Translations under genes and position numbers: made by a program
The notes under the pieces: generated by a model
Told to the model about the DNA's origin: nothing
Seen by the model: the letters and a program-made list of their open reading frames with translations, nothing else
Database searches by the model: none
Assembly: GCA_028705995.1 (NCBI GenBank)
Contig: JAQWCH010000006.1
Location: forward strand, 1 to 61,702
DNA from: Bacilli bacterium
GTDB taxonomy: Bacteria; Bacillota_I; Bacilli_A; RFN20; CAG-826
DNA: 61,702 nt
Direction: 5' to 3'
Shown here: positions 17,707-25,619 of the stretch, piece by piece
Layout: each line of letters starts with the position of its first letter
How positions within the stretch are numbered: the first letter of the stretch is position 1

Positions 17707-19583
17707 TGAATAATAAATACGATGTCATTGTCGTTGGTGGTGGTCACGCTGGAATTGAAGCCGCGATGGCCGCGGCGCATCTTGGTGTGCCGACACTTTT
17801 AATTACTTTAAATGTTCGTAAAATGGCAAACATGCCGTGCAACCCTTCAATTGGCGGATCAGCAAAGGGAATTGTGGTACGTGAAATTGATGCACTAGGC
17901 GGAATGATGGGAATCGGTGCCGATCACGAGTATTTACAAATGAAAATGTTAAATACTGGTAAAGGTCCAGGCGTTCAATGTCTACGAGCACAAGCGGATA
18001 AATTAACATATCCAGCATACATGCAAGAGCTAGCCTTAAATTGTCCTAATTTAACAATTATTGAAGGAATGGTTACTGGTTTGCTGCATGATGAACAAAG
18101 TGTTTTTGGTGTAAGTTTAGCTAATGGTGATCAATATCATGGGCGCGCGGTGATTCTTACCACTGGAACTTTTATGGAGTCGGTAATTTTGCGTGGTCAC
18201 CATAAAATCTCAGCCGGACCGGATGGAGAAAAACCATCAATTGGTCTTTCTGATTATCTACGTTCAATGGATATCAACCTAATTCGTTTAAAAACGGGTA
18301 CACCACCGCGGATTAAACAAAATAGTATTGATTATTCGCGTCTTACTCCACAATATGGTTCGCCTGGAAAACTCGCTTTTTCTTATACAACCAAGAAATT
18401 TGTTCCACTCGAAGAACAAATTGTTTGTCATTTAACTTACACTAATGAAAAAACCCACCAAATTATTAATGAACATCTTGAAGAATCAGCAATGTATGGC
18501 GGTGTTGTTGAAGGGGTTGGTCCACGTTATTGCCCGAGCATTGAGGATAAAATCGTGCGCTTTGCCGATAAAGAACGGCATCAATTATTTCTTGAACCAG
18601 AATCACTATTAACTGATTCAATTTATGTTCAAGGACTATCTTCATCAATGCCGGAATATGTTCAAGAACAAATTGTGCACTCCATTCCCGGTTTAGAAAA
18701 TGCCATATTTTTAAAATATGCTTATGCGATTGAATATGATTCCTGTGACCCGCTTGATTTAAGACCAACATTAGAAATGATTAAATGGCCAGGACTTTAT
18801 ATTTCTGGTCAAATTTGTGGAACTTCAGGCTATGAAGAAGCTGCGGCTTTGGGTTTAATAGCGGGCATCAACGCCGTGCTTAAAATACGCGGACAAAAAC
18901 CATTAATACTTCGCCGTGATGAGGCTTATATCGGTGTGATGATTGATGATATCGTGACAAAAGGAATTACTGATCCATATCGTTTATTATCATCGCGTGC
19001 GGAATATCGACTCTTACTTCGGCACGATAATGCGGATTTACGTTTAACAGATATCGGTTATCAGATTGGTCTAATCAGTCCAGAACGATATCAAGAATTC
19101 GTCAATAAAAAGAATAATATTCAACAAGCGATGGATATTCTTGCAAAAACATACCTCGGTAATCAAACTCCAATTGTGGATTATTTAGCGAGTGTTGGTT
19201 ATCCAAACTTTAATGGTGGTCTCAATGGCATTGATTTACTTAGACGTCCACGTGTTGAATATCGGGATTTATCTTTATTCTTCGAAGAGTTAAAAACCAT
19301 TGATCTTGATGATGACGCGATTTTTCAACTCGAAGTAGCTGTGAAATACGCCGGGTATATTGCTCGGCAAAAAGAAAGCGCGATGAAGTTTCAAAAACTA
19401 GAAAAAGTTGAGATTCCCGAAGGTATCGATTATCATCAACTAGATGGTTTAGCGTTAGAAGCTCGGCAAAAATTAGCTAAGGTGCAACCATTAACACTTG
19501 GTCAAGCATCGAGAATTAGTGGGGTTAACCCAAGCGATATTTCTATTTTATCTATGTATATTAAGCGAGGTTTTAAAAAATGA
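17706..19583 (+). CDS. mnmG: tRNA uridine-5-carboxymethylaminomethyl modification enzyme MnmG (GidA)
   Basis: A 625-residue FAD enzyme that, with MnmE, modifies the wobble uridine of several tRNAs. The N-terminal FAD-binding motif GGGHAGIEAA is followed by NMPCNPSIGGSAKG; the central part has LRPTLEMIKWPGLYISGQI and GYEEAAALGL. Length is standard. It is translationally linked to sufB (1-nt overlap) and to rsmG (4-nt overlap). mnmG-rsmG-parAB is a conserved replication-origin-proximal order, but here the block is attached to suf rather than to mnmE or rpmH. Confidence 0.97.
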   Translation: MNNKYDVIVVGGGHAGIEAAMAAAHLGVPTLLITLNVRKMANMPCNPSIGGSAKGIVVREIDALGGMMGIGADHEYLQMKMLNTGKGPGVQCLRAQADKLTYPAYMQELALNCPNLTIIEGMVTGLLHDEQSVFGVSLANGDQYHGRAVILTTGTFMESVILRGHHKISAGPDGEKPSIGLSDYLRSMDINLIRLKTGTPPRIKQNSIDYSRLTPQYGSPGKLAFSYTTKKFVPLEEQIVCHLTYTNEKTHQIINEHLEESAMYGGVVEGVGPRYCPSIEDKIVRFADKERHQLFLEPESLLTDSIYVQGLSSSMPEYVQEQIVHSIPGLENAIFLKYAYAIEYDSCDPLDLRPTLEMIKWPGLYISGQICGTSGYEEAAALGLIAGINAVLKIRGQKPLILRRDEAYIGVMIDDIVTKGITDPYRLLSSRAEYRLLLRHDNADLRLTDIGYQIGLISPERYQEFVNKKNNIQQAMDILAKTYLGNQTPIVDYLASVGYPNFNGGLNGIDLLRRPRVEYRDLSLFFEELKTIDLDDDAIFQLEVAVKYAGYIARQKESAMKFQKLEKVEIPEGIDYHQLDGLALEARQKLAKVQPLTLGQASRISGVNPSDISILSMYIKRGFKK

Positions 19584-20284
19584 ATTTTGAAATATTTAGA
19601 GAAAAATTAAATAAAAATGGTATTGAATTAACTGATGAACAAATTAGTCAATTTCAAAGCTATCTACTTTTACTAAAAGATGAAGCGGAGAAAGTTAATT
19701 TAACAGCAATTAAAGATGAAGCCGGAATTATTGAAAAACATTTTTTTGACTCGCTGCTTTTAGCAAAAAGTTTACCGCTTAATAATCAGATCTTACTAGA
19801 TCTTGGAAGTGGTGCTGGTTTTCCGGGCATCCCACTTAAAATAGCTTTTCCAAGTTTAAAAGTTACATTACTTGAACCGACGGTAAAAAAAGCGCGGTTT
19901 CTCGCACAAGTTATTAATCAATTAAAATTACGCGAAATTGTCGTAATTGCCGAACGCGCTGAAACATTTGCTAATCGTGAACGCGAACAATACGATATTG
20001 TTGTTGCGCGTGCTGTTTCGCAATTAAACATTTTGTTGGAATTGGCTTTACCACTTGTTCATCTTGATGGCTTCTTTATCGCATATAAAGGAGCTAAAGC
20101 CGGCGAAGAAATTCAAGATTCGCAAAATGCTTTACGAATTTTAGGTGGTCAAATTCATGAAATTGTCCTCGAAAAACTTCCAACCGAGAGCGATCGTCGT
20201 GCGATTTTAATTATCAAAAAAACTACTAGTACGCCGGTTGAATATCCACGTCAATATGGAACAATAAAAAAACGTCCTCTGTAA
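19580..20284 (+). CDS. rsmG: 16S rRNA (guanine-N7) methyltransferase RsmG
   Basis: A 234-residue class I methyltransferase that methylates G527 of 16S rRNA using S-adenosylmethionine. The SAM motif LDLGSGAGFPGIPLKIAFP lies near residues 73-91, with DIVVARAVSQL downstream. It overlaps mnmG by 4 nt and ends at a strong terminator. Confidence 0.96.
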   Translation: MNFEIFREKLNKNGIELTDEQISQFQSYLLLLKDEAEKVNLTAIKDEAGIIEKHFFDSLLLAKSLPLNNQILLDLGSGAGFPGIPLKIAFPSLKVTLLEPTVKKARFLAQVINQLKLREIVVIAERAETFANREREQYDIVVARAVSQLNILLELALPLVHLDGFFIAYKGAKAGEEIQDSQNALRILGGQIHEIVLEKLPTESDRRAILIIKKTTSTPVEYPRQYGTIKKRPL

Positions 20285-20298
20285 TAAAAAATTTGATT

Positions 20299-20323
20299 GA
20301 CGCGCATCGCGCGTCTTTTTTTT
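20299..20323 (+). terminator. Terminator of the suf-mnmG-rsmG operon
   Basis: A 7-bp G/C-rich stem, GACGCGC (20299-20305) and GCGCGTC (20309-20315), with a tight loop and eight T's (20316-20323). Confidence 0.9.
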
Positions 20324-20335
20324 CCCCCGGACTCT

Positions 20336-20344
20336 TGCTATACT
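20336..20344 (+). promoter_or_regulatory. Extended -10 promoter of parA, implying a leaderless transcript
   Basis: TG at 20336-20337, one base, then TATACT at 20339-20344. The parA ATG is at 20354, only 9 nt after the -10 box, so the predicted transcription start falls on or within about 3 nt of the start codon. No SD site could fit. Confidence 0.6.
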
Positions 20345-20353
20345 AAATCTACT

Positions 20354-21124
20354 ATGTATCGGATCATTGCTGTCGCTAATCAAAAGGGTGGAGTTGGTAA
20401 AACGACTACTGCCATTAATCTCGCCAGTTCATTGGCGCATTTTAATCGCCGTGTCCTTTTAATTGATATGGATCCACAAGGAAATCTCGGTCGCGGATTT
20501 GGCATTGATATCGCGCTCTTAACTAAAACCACACATGAAGTATTACTTAATGACATTACAATAGATCGTGCTATTCGAAGGACAATTATCAAAGGTTTAG
20601 ATATATTGCCAGCTAATCTTAAACTTGCTTCAATTGATGTTGAAGTCGCAAAAATAGATCTTCAACCATTTTTTCTATTAAAAAACGCTTTGAATACAAT
20701 GAGTAAACAATACGATTACATGATTATTGATTGCCCGCCCTCATTGGGATTGTTAAATATTAATGCCTTGATTGCCGCAGATTCAGTACTAATACCAGTT
20801 CAGTGTGAATATTTCGCTATGGAAGCTGTCGCACAAATACTATCTTCAATTTCACAAGTCCAAGCAGCATTTAATCCTAACCTTGAAATCGAAGGTTTTT
20901 TATTAACGATGTATGACTCCAGGACACGACTTGGAACGGAAATATCGACGCAAATCCGCGGTCTTTTTAAAGAAAAAACATTTTTAAGTCAAATTCCCCG
21001 CAATATTTCTGTCGCCGAATGTGCTGCAAAAGGAATGCCTGTTACACTTTATCGTCCATCTAGTGCGGGTTCATTAGCATATTTGAGCCTTGCGAAAGAA
21101 ATCATGGATCATGAAGAAAGATAA
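20354..21124 (+). CDS. parA: Chromosome partitioning ATPase ParA (Soj)
   Basis: A 256-residue deviant Walker-type ATPase. The P-loop KGGVGKTTTA is near residues 11-20, Walker A' is in LLIDMDPQGNLGRGFGI and Walker B is in YMIIDCPPSLGLLN. It acts with ParB to position and segregate chromosome origins and, in Bacilli, to regulate DnaA. The start at 20354 is the only one giving a normal N-terminus; an in-frame ATG-less extension to 20297 would run through the upstream terminator. It overlaps parB by 14 nt. Confidence 0.95.
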   Translation: MYRIIAVANQKGGVGKTTTAINLASSLAHFNRRVLLIDMDPQGNLGRGFGIDIALLTKTTHEVLLNDITIDRAIRRTIIKGLDILPANLKLASIDVEVAKIDLQPFFLLKNALNTMSKQYDYMIIDCPPSLGLLNINALIAADSVLIPVQCEYFAMEAVAQILSSISQVQAAFNPNLEIEGFLLTMYDSRTRLGTEISTQIRGLFKEKTFLSQIPRNISVAECAAKGMPVTLYRPSSAGSLAYLSLAKEIMDHEER

Positions 21125-21941
21125 AATTCTATCAACTTCTCTTAGCAAGCTAATTCTTAAATATTCGCGAAGCGATGTAATTTTTACGATGCAACGCGAA
21201 GTGAGAGATACACCAATATTGCAAATCTTAACCGCAGATATAATTGACAATCATTTTTTAGTTGATTACACTCCTTCGAGTGAGGCAATCGAGCGTTTAG
21301 TTGCCGCATTTGAAACGACGCCAAATATTGAGCCCATTGTTATTCGCAATTTTAATAATTCGTATGAGGTTGTTATTGGTCGGAAACGCCTGATTGCTGC
21401 ACAAAAAGCTGGGATTAAGCAAATTCCGGCACTGATTCGCGAATATACCGATGAGGAAACTCTCCTTGTGCTATTAGCGATTGCCCGTGATGAGCACCAA
21501 ATAAGTCCAATTGAAATAGCGATTATATGTCGTGAACTAATTAAAAACTTTGATTATTCTCAAAAAGCTTTAGCCGAATTATTGCACCTTTCGCGAACAC
21601 AAGTAACCAATATATTGCGTTTATTAACTTTACCAAAAGACGTACTTGCTGATTTAAGCATCGGACGAATTAGTTATGGGCACGCACGAGCGATGATCAC
21701 ACTTCCGCTTGCGGAAATACGCGCTGTTAATAAACAAATTATCAAACAAAAATTAAATGTGCGTGAGACGGAAAACCTTGTTGCAATTATTAAAGGGAAA
21801 AAACAAGATGTGCGAGTAAACGAATTTGAAGAACATTATCATGCAAAATTAATATTAAGTGGGAAAAAAATTGAGATTACTTTTAACACTGATGAAGATT
21901 TGCTAAATTTTTACGAAAAAATATTACGTGATGATAATTAA
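21111..21941 (+). CDS. parB: ParB/Spo0J-family partition protein with altered CTP-site motifs
   Basis: A 276-residue ParB-fold protein: a ParB/Srx domain (about residues 30-115), an HTH (about 140-190, SQKALAELLHLSRTQVTNILRL) and a C-terminal dimer region. The usual GERRxRA motif reads GRKRLIAAQKAG, and the usual ENxQRxxLxPxE segment reads IARDEHQISPIE, so residues normally tied to CTP binding and clamp closure are substituted. The start at 21111 overlaps parA by 14 nt; a TTG at 21090 is in frame but weaker. It is still called ParB because it directly follows parA. A Noc-like or CTP-independent variant is possible. Confidence 0.85.
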   Translation: MKKDKILSTSLSKLILKYSRSDVIFTMQREVRDTPILQILTADIIDNHFLVDYTPSSEAIERLVAAFETTPNIEPIVIRNFNNSYEVVIGRKRLIAAQKAGIKQIPALIREYTDEETLLVLLAIARDEHQISPIEIAIICRELIKNFDYSQKALAELLHLSRTQVTNILRLLTLPKDVLADLSIGRISYGHARAMITLPLAEIRAVNKQIIKQKLNVRETENLVAIIKGKKQDVRVNEFEEHYHAKLILSGKKIEITFNTDEDLLNFYEKILRDDN

Positions 21942-21950
21942 CAAATTTTA

Positions 21951-21978
21951 TTGTAATTTCTCGCTAATTGAATATAAT
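21951..21978 (+). promoter_or_regulatory. Promoter of the ribU leader
   Basis: -35 TTGTAA (21951-21956), 16-bp spacer, -10 TATAAT (21973-21978). The predicted start is just at the 5' end of the FMN aptamer. It begins only about 10 nt after the parB stop. Confidence 0.65.
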
Positions 21979-21984
21979 AAGTTT

Positions 21985-22145
21985 GTCTTCAGGGCGGGGT
22001 GAAATTCCCCACCGGCGGTAAACCCCGCGAGCTTCGGCATGAACTGGTGTAATTCCAGTGGCGACAGTAAAGTCTGGATAAAAGAGGATATTTTAATCTC
22101 TTTTTGCCCCGGAGAAATCCGGATTTTTATTTCCCGAGGTGCAAA
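21985..22145 (+). ncRNA. FMN (RFN) riboswitch controlling ribU
   Basis: The RFN consensus is plain: AGGGCGGGGTGAAATTCCCC from 21991, ACCGGCGGTAAA from 22011, GGTGTAATTCCAG near 22046 and GGCGACAGTAAAGTCTGGAT near 22060-22079. P1 can pair TCTTC (21986-21990) with GAGGA (22084-22088). Downstream, TTTTGCCCC (22102-22110) can pair with GGTGCAAAA (22138-22146), burying the SD (GAGGTG, 22136-22141) and the first base of the ribU start codon. A CCGG-AGAAAT-CCGG hairpin followed by ATTTTTATTT (22109-22132) is an alternative. FMN binding should lower riboflavin uptake; the translation-level mechanism is my inference. Confidence 0.95.
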
Positions 22146-22838
22146 ATGAAAAAAGAATTTGAAAAAGTTCAGGATGAAAAAACATCGGAACAGCCAAAAA
22201 AAGAAACTACCAAGCCTAATCTTGTTGTCGCTGAATTTGATAATTTTCAGAGCTACAAGCGGGCTAAAAAACGCAAAAACACGATTAAATTTATTGCGCG
22301 TGTCGGCATCTTTTCTGCAATATCAGCGATATTGTACTTACTGCCTTTTCCACCTTTTAAATTTTCGATTTTTCCAGCAGTGGCATTTCTTGAAGTCAAT
22401 TTCTCTGAAGTTCCCGCGATGATCGCAGGCTTTGCCTATGGCCCACTTGCCGGATTTCTAGTGATTGTTTTACGATTTTTAATCAAATTGCCGCTTTCAA
22501 ACACCGGATTTATTGGCGAATTCGCTGACTTAATGTATTCTAGTGCGCTTGTTGTGAGCAGTGCAATTATATACAGTCAATCCAAGACATTTAAAAACGC
22601 GATTATCGCGATTGTCATGGGTGGAATTTGTCATATATCAATTGCCATTATTACGAATTTCTATTTCATCATTGATTGGTATAATGTTTATTACGGTGGA
22701 CATTTAATCAATGAGACATTTACTAAAGATGTCTATCTTTCGTGGAATATTCCGTTTAATGTCATCAAAAACATTATTGTCTCAGTTGTCACGTTATTAA
22801 CGTATAAGCGCGTCCATCGTTTAATGGATAAAATATAA
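22146..22838 (+). CDS. ribU: Riboflavin ECF transporter S component RibU
   Basis: A 230-residue membrane protein with about six hydrophobic segments. The RibU stretch FPPFKFSIFPAVAFLEVNFSE is visible in part as PPFKFSIFPAVAFLEVNF near residues 77-94, followed by ETV-like SEVPAMIAGFAYGPLAG. It is the substrate-binding subunit that pairs with a shared EcfAA'T module encoded elsewhere. A charged N-terminal extension of about 55 residues precedes the first helix and is longer than in typical RibU (about 190 residues). The FMN riboswitch just upstream confirms the riboflavin link. The start at 22146 is preceded by GAGGTG. Confidence 0.93.
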   Translation: MKKEFEKVQDEKTSEQPKKETTKPNLVVAEFDNFQSYKRAKKRKNTIKFIARVGIFSAISAILYLLPFPPFKFSIFPAVAFLEVNFSEVPAMIAGFAYGPLAGFLVIVLRFLIKLPLSNTGFIGEFADLMYSSALVVSSAIIYSQSKTFKNAIIAIVMGGICHISIAIITNFYFIIDWYNVYYGGHLINETFTKDVYLSWNIPFNVIKNIIVSVVTLLTYKRVHRLMDKI

Positions 22839-22840
22839 AA

Positions 22841-22867
22841 CAACCGGCAAAAACCGGCTGTTTTTTT
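22841..22867 (+). terminator. Terminator of ribU
   Basis: The stem CAACCGG/CCGGCTG (22841-22847 with 22854-22860, one mismatch) is followed by seven T's on the plus strand. Confidence 0.75.
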
Positions 22868-22876
22868 CATTACAAT

Positions 22877-22900
22877 AAAAAAACCGGGCTTTTTACCCGG
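22877..22900 (-). terminator. Terminator of the ferredoxin gene
   Basis: The stem CCGGG (22884-22888) with CCCGG (22896-22900) is followed in minus-strand reading by a seven-base T-run (complement of 22877-22883), just beyond the ferredoxin stop. Confidence 0.75.
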
Positions 22901-22909
22901 AATTTTTAT

Positions 22910-23107
22910 TTATTCATCGATGATGATTGCTTGTGTTGGGCAATCGGCGGCAGCGCTATCAACGGCATCCGATAAATTTGCAGGGACTTCATCAACGATG
23001 ACGTGGGCTTTACCATCATCATCCCAATCAAACACTTCCGGAACTGTTGCGGTGCATAATCCACAGCCGATACATAAATCTTTTTCGATATGAGTTTTCT
23101 TTGCCAT
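22910..23107 (-). CDS. fer: Single-cluster [4Fe-4S] ferredoxin
   Basis: A 65-residue ferredoxin with DLCIGCGLC (C-x2-C-x2-C, residues about 11-18) and the distal Cys followed by Pro in ADCPTQAI (about 55-61). With only four ligand cysteines it carries one [4Fe-4S] cluster, like Bacillus Fer, and serves as a low-potential electron carrier in the cytosol. A GGAGG site lies 7 nt before the ATG. It is a single-gene unit with its own terminator. Confidence 0.95.
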   Translation of the reverse strand: MAKKTHIEKDLCIGCGLCTATVPEVFDWDDDGKAHVIVDEVPANLSDAVDSAAADCPTQAIIIDE

Positions 23108-23217
23108 AAGACATCCTCCAATTTGATAACCCCATTATAGTCATAATTTACTTTCTTAACAACAGTAAATAAATAATTAAATGTTTCTTGGCACTATCAA
23201 ATAATCAGTTATTTTAC

Positions 23218-23223
23218 TATAAT
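23218..23223 (+). promoter_or_regulatory. -10 box of the small membrane protein-cmk-der operon
   Basis: TATAAT at 23218-23223, 23 nt before the ATG at 23247; the -35 (TATCAA at 23195-23200) is weak. A purine-rich AAGGGG site precedes the start. Confidence 0.45.
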
Positions 23224-23246
23224 GTTTAATGACTTTAAGGGGTGCT

Positions 23247-23615
23247 ATGATTGAAAAAACACGAATGGTGAAATATCGTAAATATCGGCAGCAAATCAAA
23301 AAAATTCGGGTTAATCCGGAAGAGAGTGCTGAAAGTTTTATCACACCACGTGAGGTAATAAAACCACAAGTAGAAGAAAAAACCGTCATATCGCCAACAT
23401 CAACAACAACATCAATGACGGTTGATCAAATTATCGAAGTTCATAACAAAATGTTGCTTCAAGAAACAGAAGATGAGCGTTTGCGAAAAAAAGAAAACGC
23501 AAAAATTAATGAGCGCTGGCGCAAAATTGGTATTATTGTCGTTGTTATTATTGCTGTATGCTTAATTATTGGTCTTGCTGCCTTCTTATATAAAGAATTG
23601 CAAATGGGAGGATAA
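23247..23615 (+). CDS. Small single-pass membrane protein of unknown function
   Basis: A 122-residue protein not recognised. Residues 1-85 are basic to charged and predicted cytoplasmic, with a Ser/Thr-rich stretch (PTSTTTSMT) near 50-60 and a helical charged region before one C-terminal membrane helix (about residues 94-117). The short tail ends KELQMGG. The start at 23247 is preceded by AAGGGG; an in-frame ATG at 23229 lacks a good site. It lies 2 nt before cmk, so the two are co-transcribed. Tail-anchored topology is the only clear feature. Confidence 0.6.
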   Translation: MIEKTRMVKYRKYRQQIKKIRVNPEESAESFITPREVIKPQVEEKTVISPTSTTTSMTVDQIIEVHNKMLLQETEDERLRKKENAKINERWRKIGIIVVVIIAVCLIIGLAAFLYKELQMGG

Positions 23616-23617
23616 CT

Positions 23618-24310
23618 ATGATTGAAAAAATAAAGAAACCGATTAGTGTTGCGATTGATGGACCAGCAGCAGCAGGTAAATCAACAATCGCTAAAAAGGC
23701 GGCAAAAATATTAAATTTCACCTATATAGACACTGGTGCGATGTACCGTGCATTTACTTATTATGTTTTAAAAAGAGGCGTTAATCCTCAAGATGAAAAT
23801 GCCTGCAATGCTTTGATTCCTGAGGTCGATGTTGAATTGTTACCTGATGGTATTGTAAAAGTAAATAATGAGGATGTAACACGCGCTATTCGTGAAATTG
23901 AAATTTCACAAAACGTTTCATATATTGCTAGTTATAAAAATATTCGTTTAGCATTGGTTGAACAACAACGGAATATGGCCAAACATCGTTCTGTAATTAT
24001 GGATGGTCGCGATATTGGCACTTATGTTCTACCAGATGCCGACGTTAAAATTTATCAAGTTGCTTCAGTACATACACGGGCCATTCGACGGTATGAAGAA
24101 AACCTGGAAAAAGGTATTGTTTGCACCCTCGATGAAATTGAGAAAGATCTTATTCGACGTGATTACATTGACTCGCATCGCGATTTCGCTCCGCTTGTAC
24201 AGGCGCCTGACGCTGTGCTTTTAGATACATCGAAAATGAGCATTGAAGAAGTTGTGATTCGTGTATTACAAATTATCAAAGAAAAAACTGGAGTATTTCC
24301 ACATGAATAA
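23618..24310 (+). CDS. cmk: Cytidylate kinase
   Basis: A 230-residue kinase that phosphorylates CMP and dCMP with ATP. The P-loop GPAAAGKST is near residues 14-22, followed by YIDTGAMYRAFTYY, and later MDGRDIGTYVLPDA and RRDYIDSHRDFAPL, all Cmk signatures. A GGAGG-type site precedes it. It overlaps der by 8 nt; cmk-der adjacency is common in Firmicutes. Confidence 0.97.
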   Translation: MIEKIKKPISVAIDGPAAAGKSTIAKKAAKILNFTYIDTGAMYRAFTYYVLKRGVNPQDENACNALIPEVDVELLPDGIVKVNNEDVTRAIREIEISQNVSYIASYKNIRLALVEQQRNMAKHRSVIMDGRDIGTYVLPDADVKIYQVASVHTRAIRRYEENLEKGIVCTLDEIEKDLIRRDYIDSHRDFAPLVQAPDAVLLDTSKMSIEEVVIRVLQIIKEKTGVFPHE

Positions 24311-25616
24311 TGGGGTTGTCGCAATTATTGGTAGTCCTAATGTTGGAAAATCAACGGTTTTTAATCGCTTAGTTGGTGAACGAAACGCCATTGTTCATGA
24401 TGAAGCGGGTGTAACCCGGGATCGTATTTATGCGCGTGCAGAATGGCTAACCAAACAATTTTCTTTAATTGATACTGGTGGTATCGAAATGGTGGAAACC
24501 CCTTTTCAAACCCAAATTCGCGCGCAAGTAGAAATTGCAATTCAAGAAGCTGATGTCATTGTTTTTGTCACTGATGGTAAAATCGGTCTTACAGGTGATG
24601 ATAAGATGGTCGCCCGCATGTTATATAAAGCTAATAAACCGGTCATCTTAGCAGTCAATAAAATCGATGATGGTGATTTACTCTATAACATCAATGAATT
24701 TTATTCTTTAGGTCTTGGTGATCCAATAGCAATTAGTTCCGCTCATGGTATTGGTATTGGTGATTTGCTTGATCAAATTGTCCGCTTATTGCCAGAAAAG
24801 AGTGAAGAAGAACTAATTGATGAAGAACAAATTCGTTTCTGTGTGATTGGCCGGCCTAATGTCGGTAAATCTTCGCTGGTTAACGCCCTTTTAAATCAAG
24901 AACGCGTGATTGTTAGCGATATTGCCGGGACGACACGCGATGCGATTGACACACCCTTTATTCGTAATAATCAAAAATATTTGATTATTGATACGGCCGG
25001 ATTGGTCCGGCGTGGGAAAATATATGAATCAGTTGATCGCTACGCTGCTTTACGTGCGCTACGCGCGATTGAAAAGTCGGATATTGTTTTGCTGGTCCTT
25101 GATGGAAGTGAGCAAATTCGGGAGCAAGATAAACATGTCGTTGGTTATGCGATGGAAGCACATAAAGCGATTATTATTGTTGTCAACAAATGGGATATTG
25201 TTGAAAAAGATGATAAAACGATGAATGAATTTACGAAAAACATACGTAAAGAATTCAAGTTTTTAGATTATGCCCCAATTGTATTTTTGTCGGCCTTAAC
25301 AAAGAAACGTGTTCATGAAATCTTTTCTATTCTCGATGAAGTTAATGCCGCCTATCATTCACGTGTTTCGACTTCGCTTTTAAATGATGTTGTTCAAGAA
25401 GCGCAAATACTTAATCCGGCACCTTATTTTAATAAGGGGCGCGTTAATATTTATTTTGCCTCACAAACAAGCGTGGCTCCACCAACGTTTATTTTGTTTG
25501 TTAATAATCCAAAATTCATGCATTTTTCGTATCAACGTTTTATTGAAAACCGGCTACGGGATTCGTTTAATCTCGCTGGTACGCCGATTAAAATTATTTG
25601 TCGTGAGAGAAAATAA
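24303..25616 (+). CDS. der: Ribosome biogenesis GTPase Der (EngA)
   Basis: A 437-residue double-GTPase. The first G domain has GSPNVGKST and DTGG (about residues 9-60); the second has GRPNVGKSS near 186 and DTAGLVRRG. A KH-like C-terminal domain ends the protein. It assists 50S subunit maturation. The start at 24303 lies inside cmk (8-nt overlap); the in-frame extension to 24261 would overlap cmk by 50 nt. It is followed 3 nt later by gpsA, the classical der-gpsA pair. Confidence 0.97.
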   Translation: MNNGVVAIIGSPNVGKSTVFNRLVGERNAIVHDEAGVTRDRIYARAEWLTKQFSLIDTGGIEMVETPFQTQIRAQVEIAIQEADVIVFVTDGKIGLTGDDKMVARMLYKANKPVILAVNKIDDGDLLYNINEFYSLGLGDPIAISSAHGIGIGDLLDQIVRLLPEKSEEELIDEEQIRFCVIGRPNVGKSSLVNALLNQERVIVSDIAGTTRDAIDTPFIRNNQKYLIIDTAGLVRRGKIYESVDRYAALRALRAIEKSDIVLLVLDGSEQIREQDKHVVGYAMEAHKAIIIVVNKWDIVEKDDKTMNEFTKNIRKEFKFLDYAPIVFLSALTKKRVHEIFSILDEVNAAYHSRVSTSLLNDVVQEAQILNPAPYFNKGRVNIYFASQTSVAPPTFILFVNNPKFMHFSYQRFIENRLRDSFNLAGTPIKIICRERK

Positions 25617-25619
25617 ACA

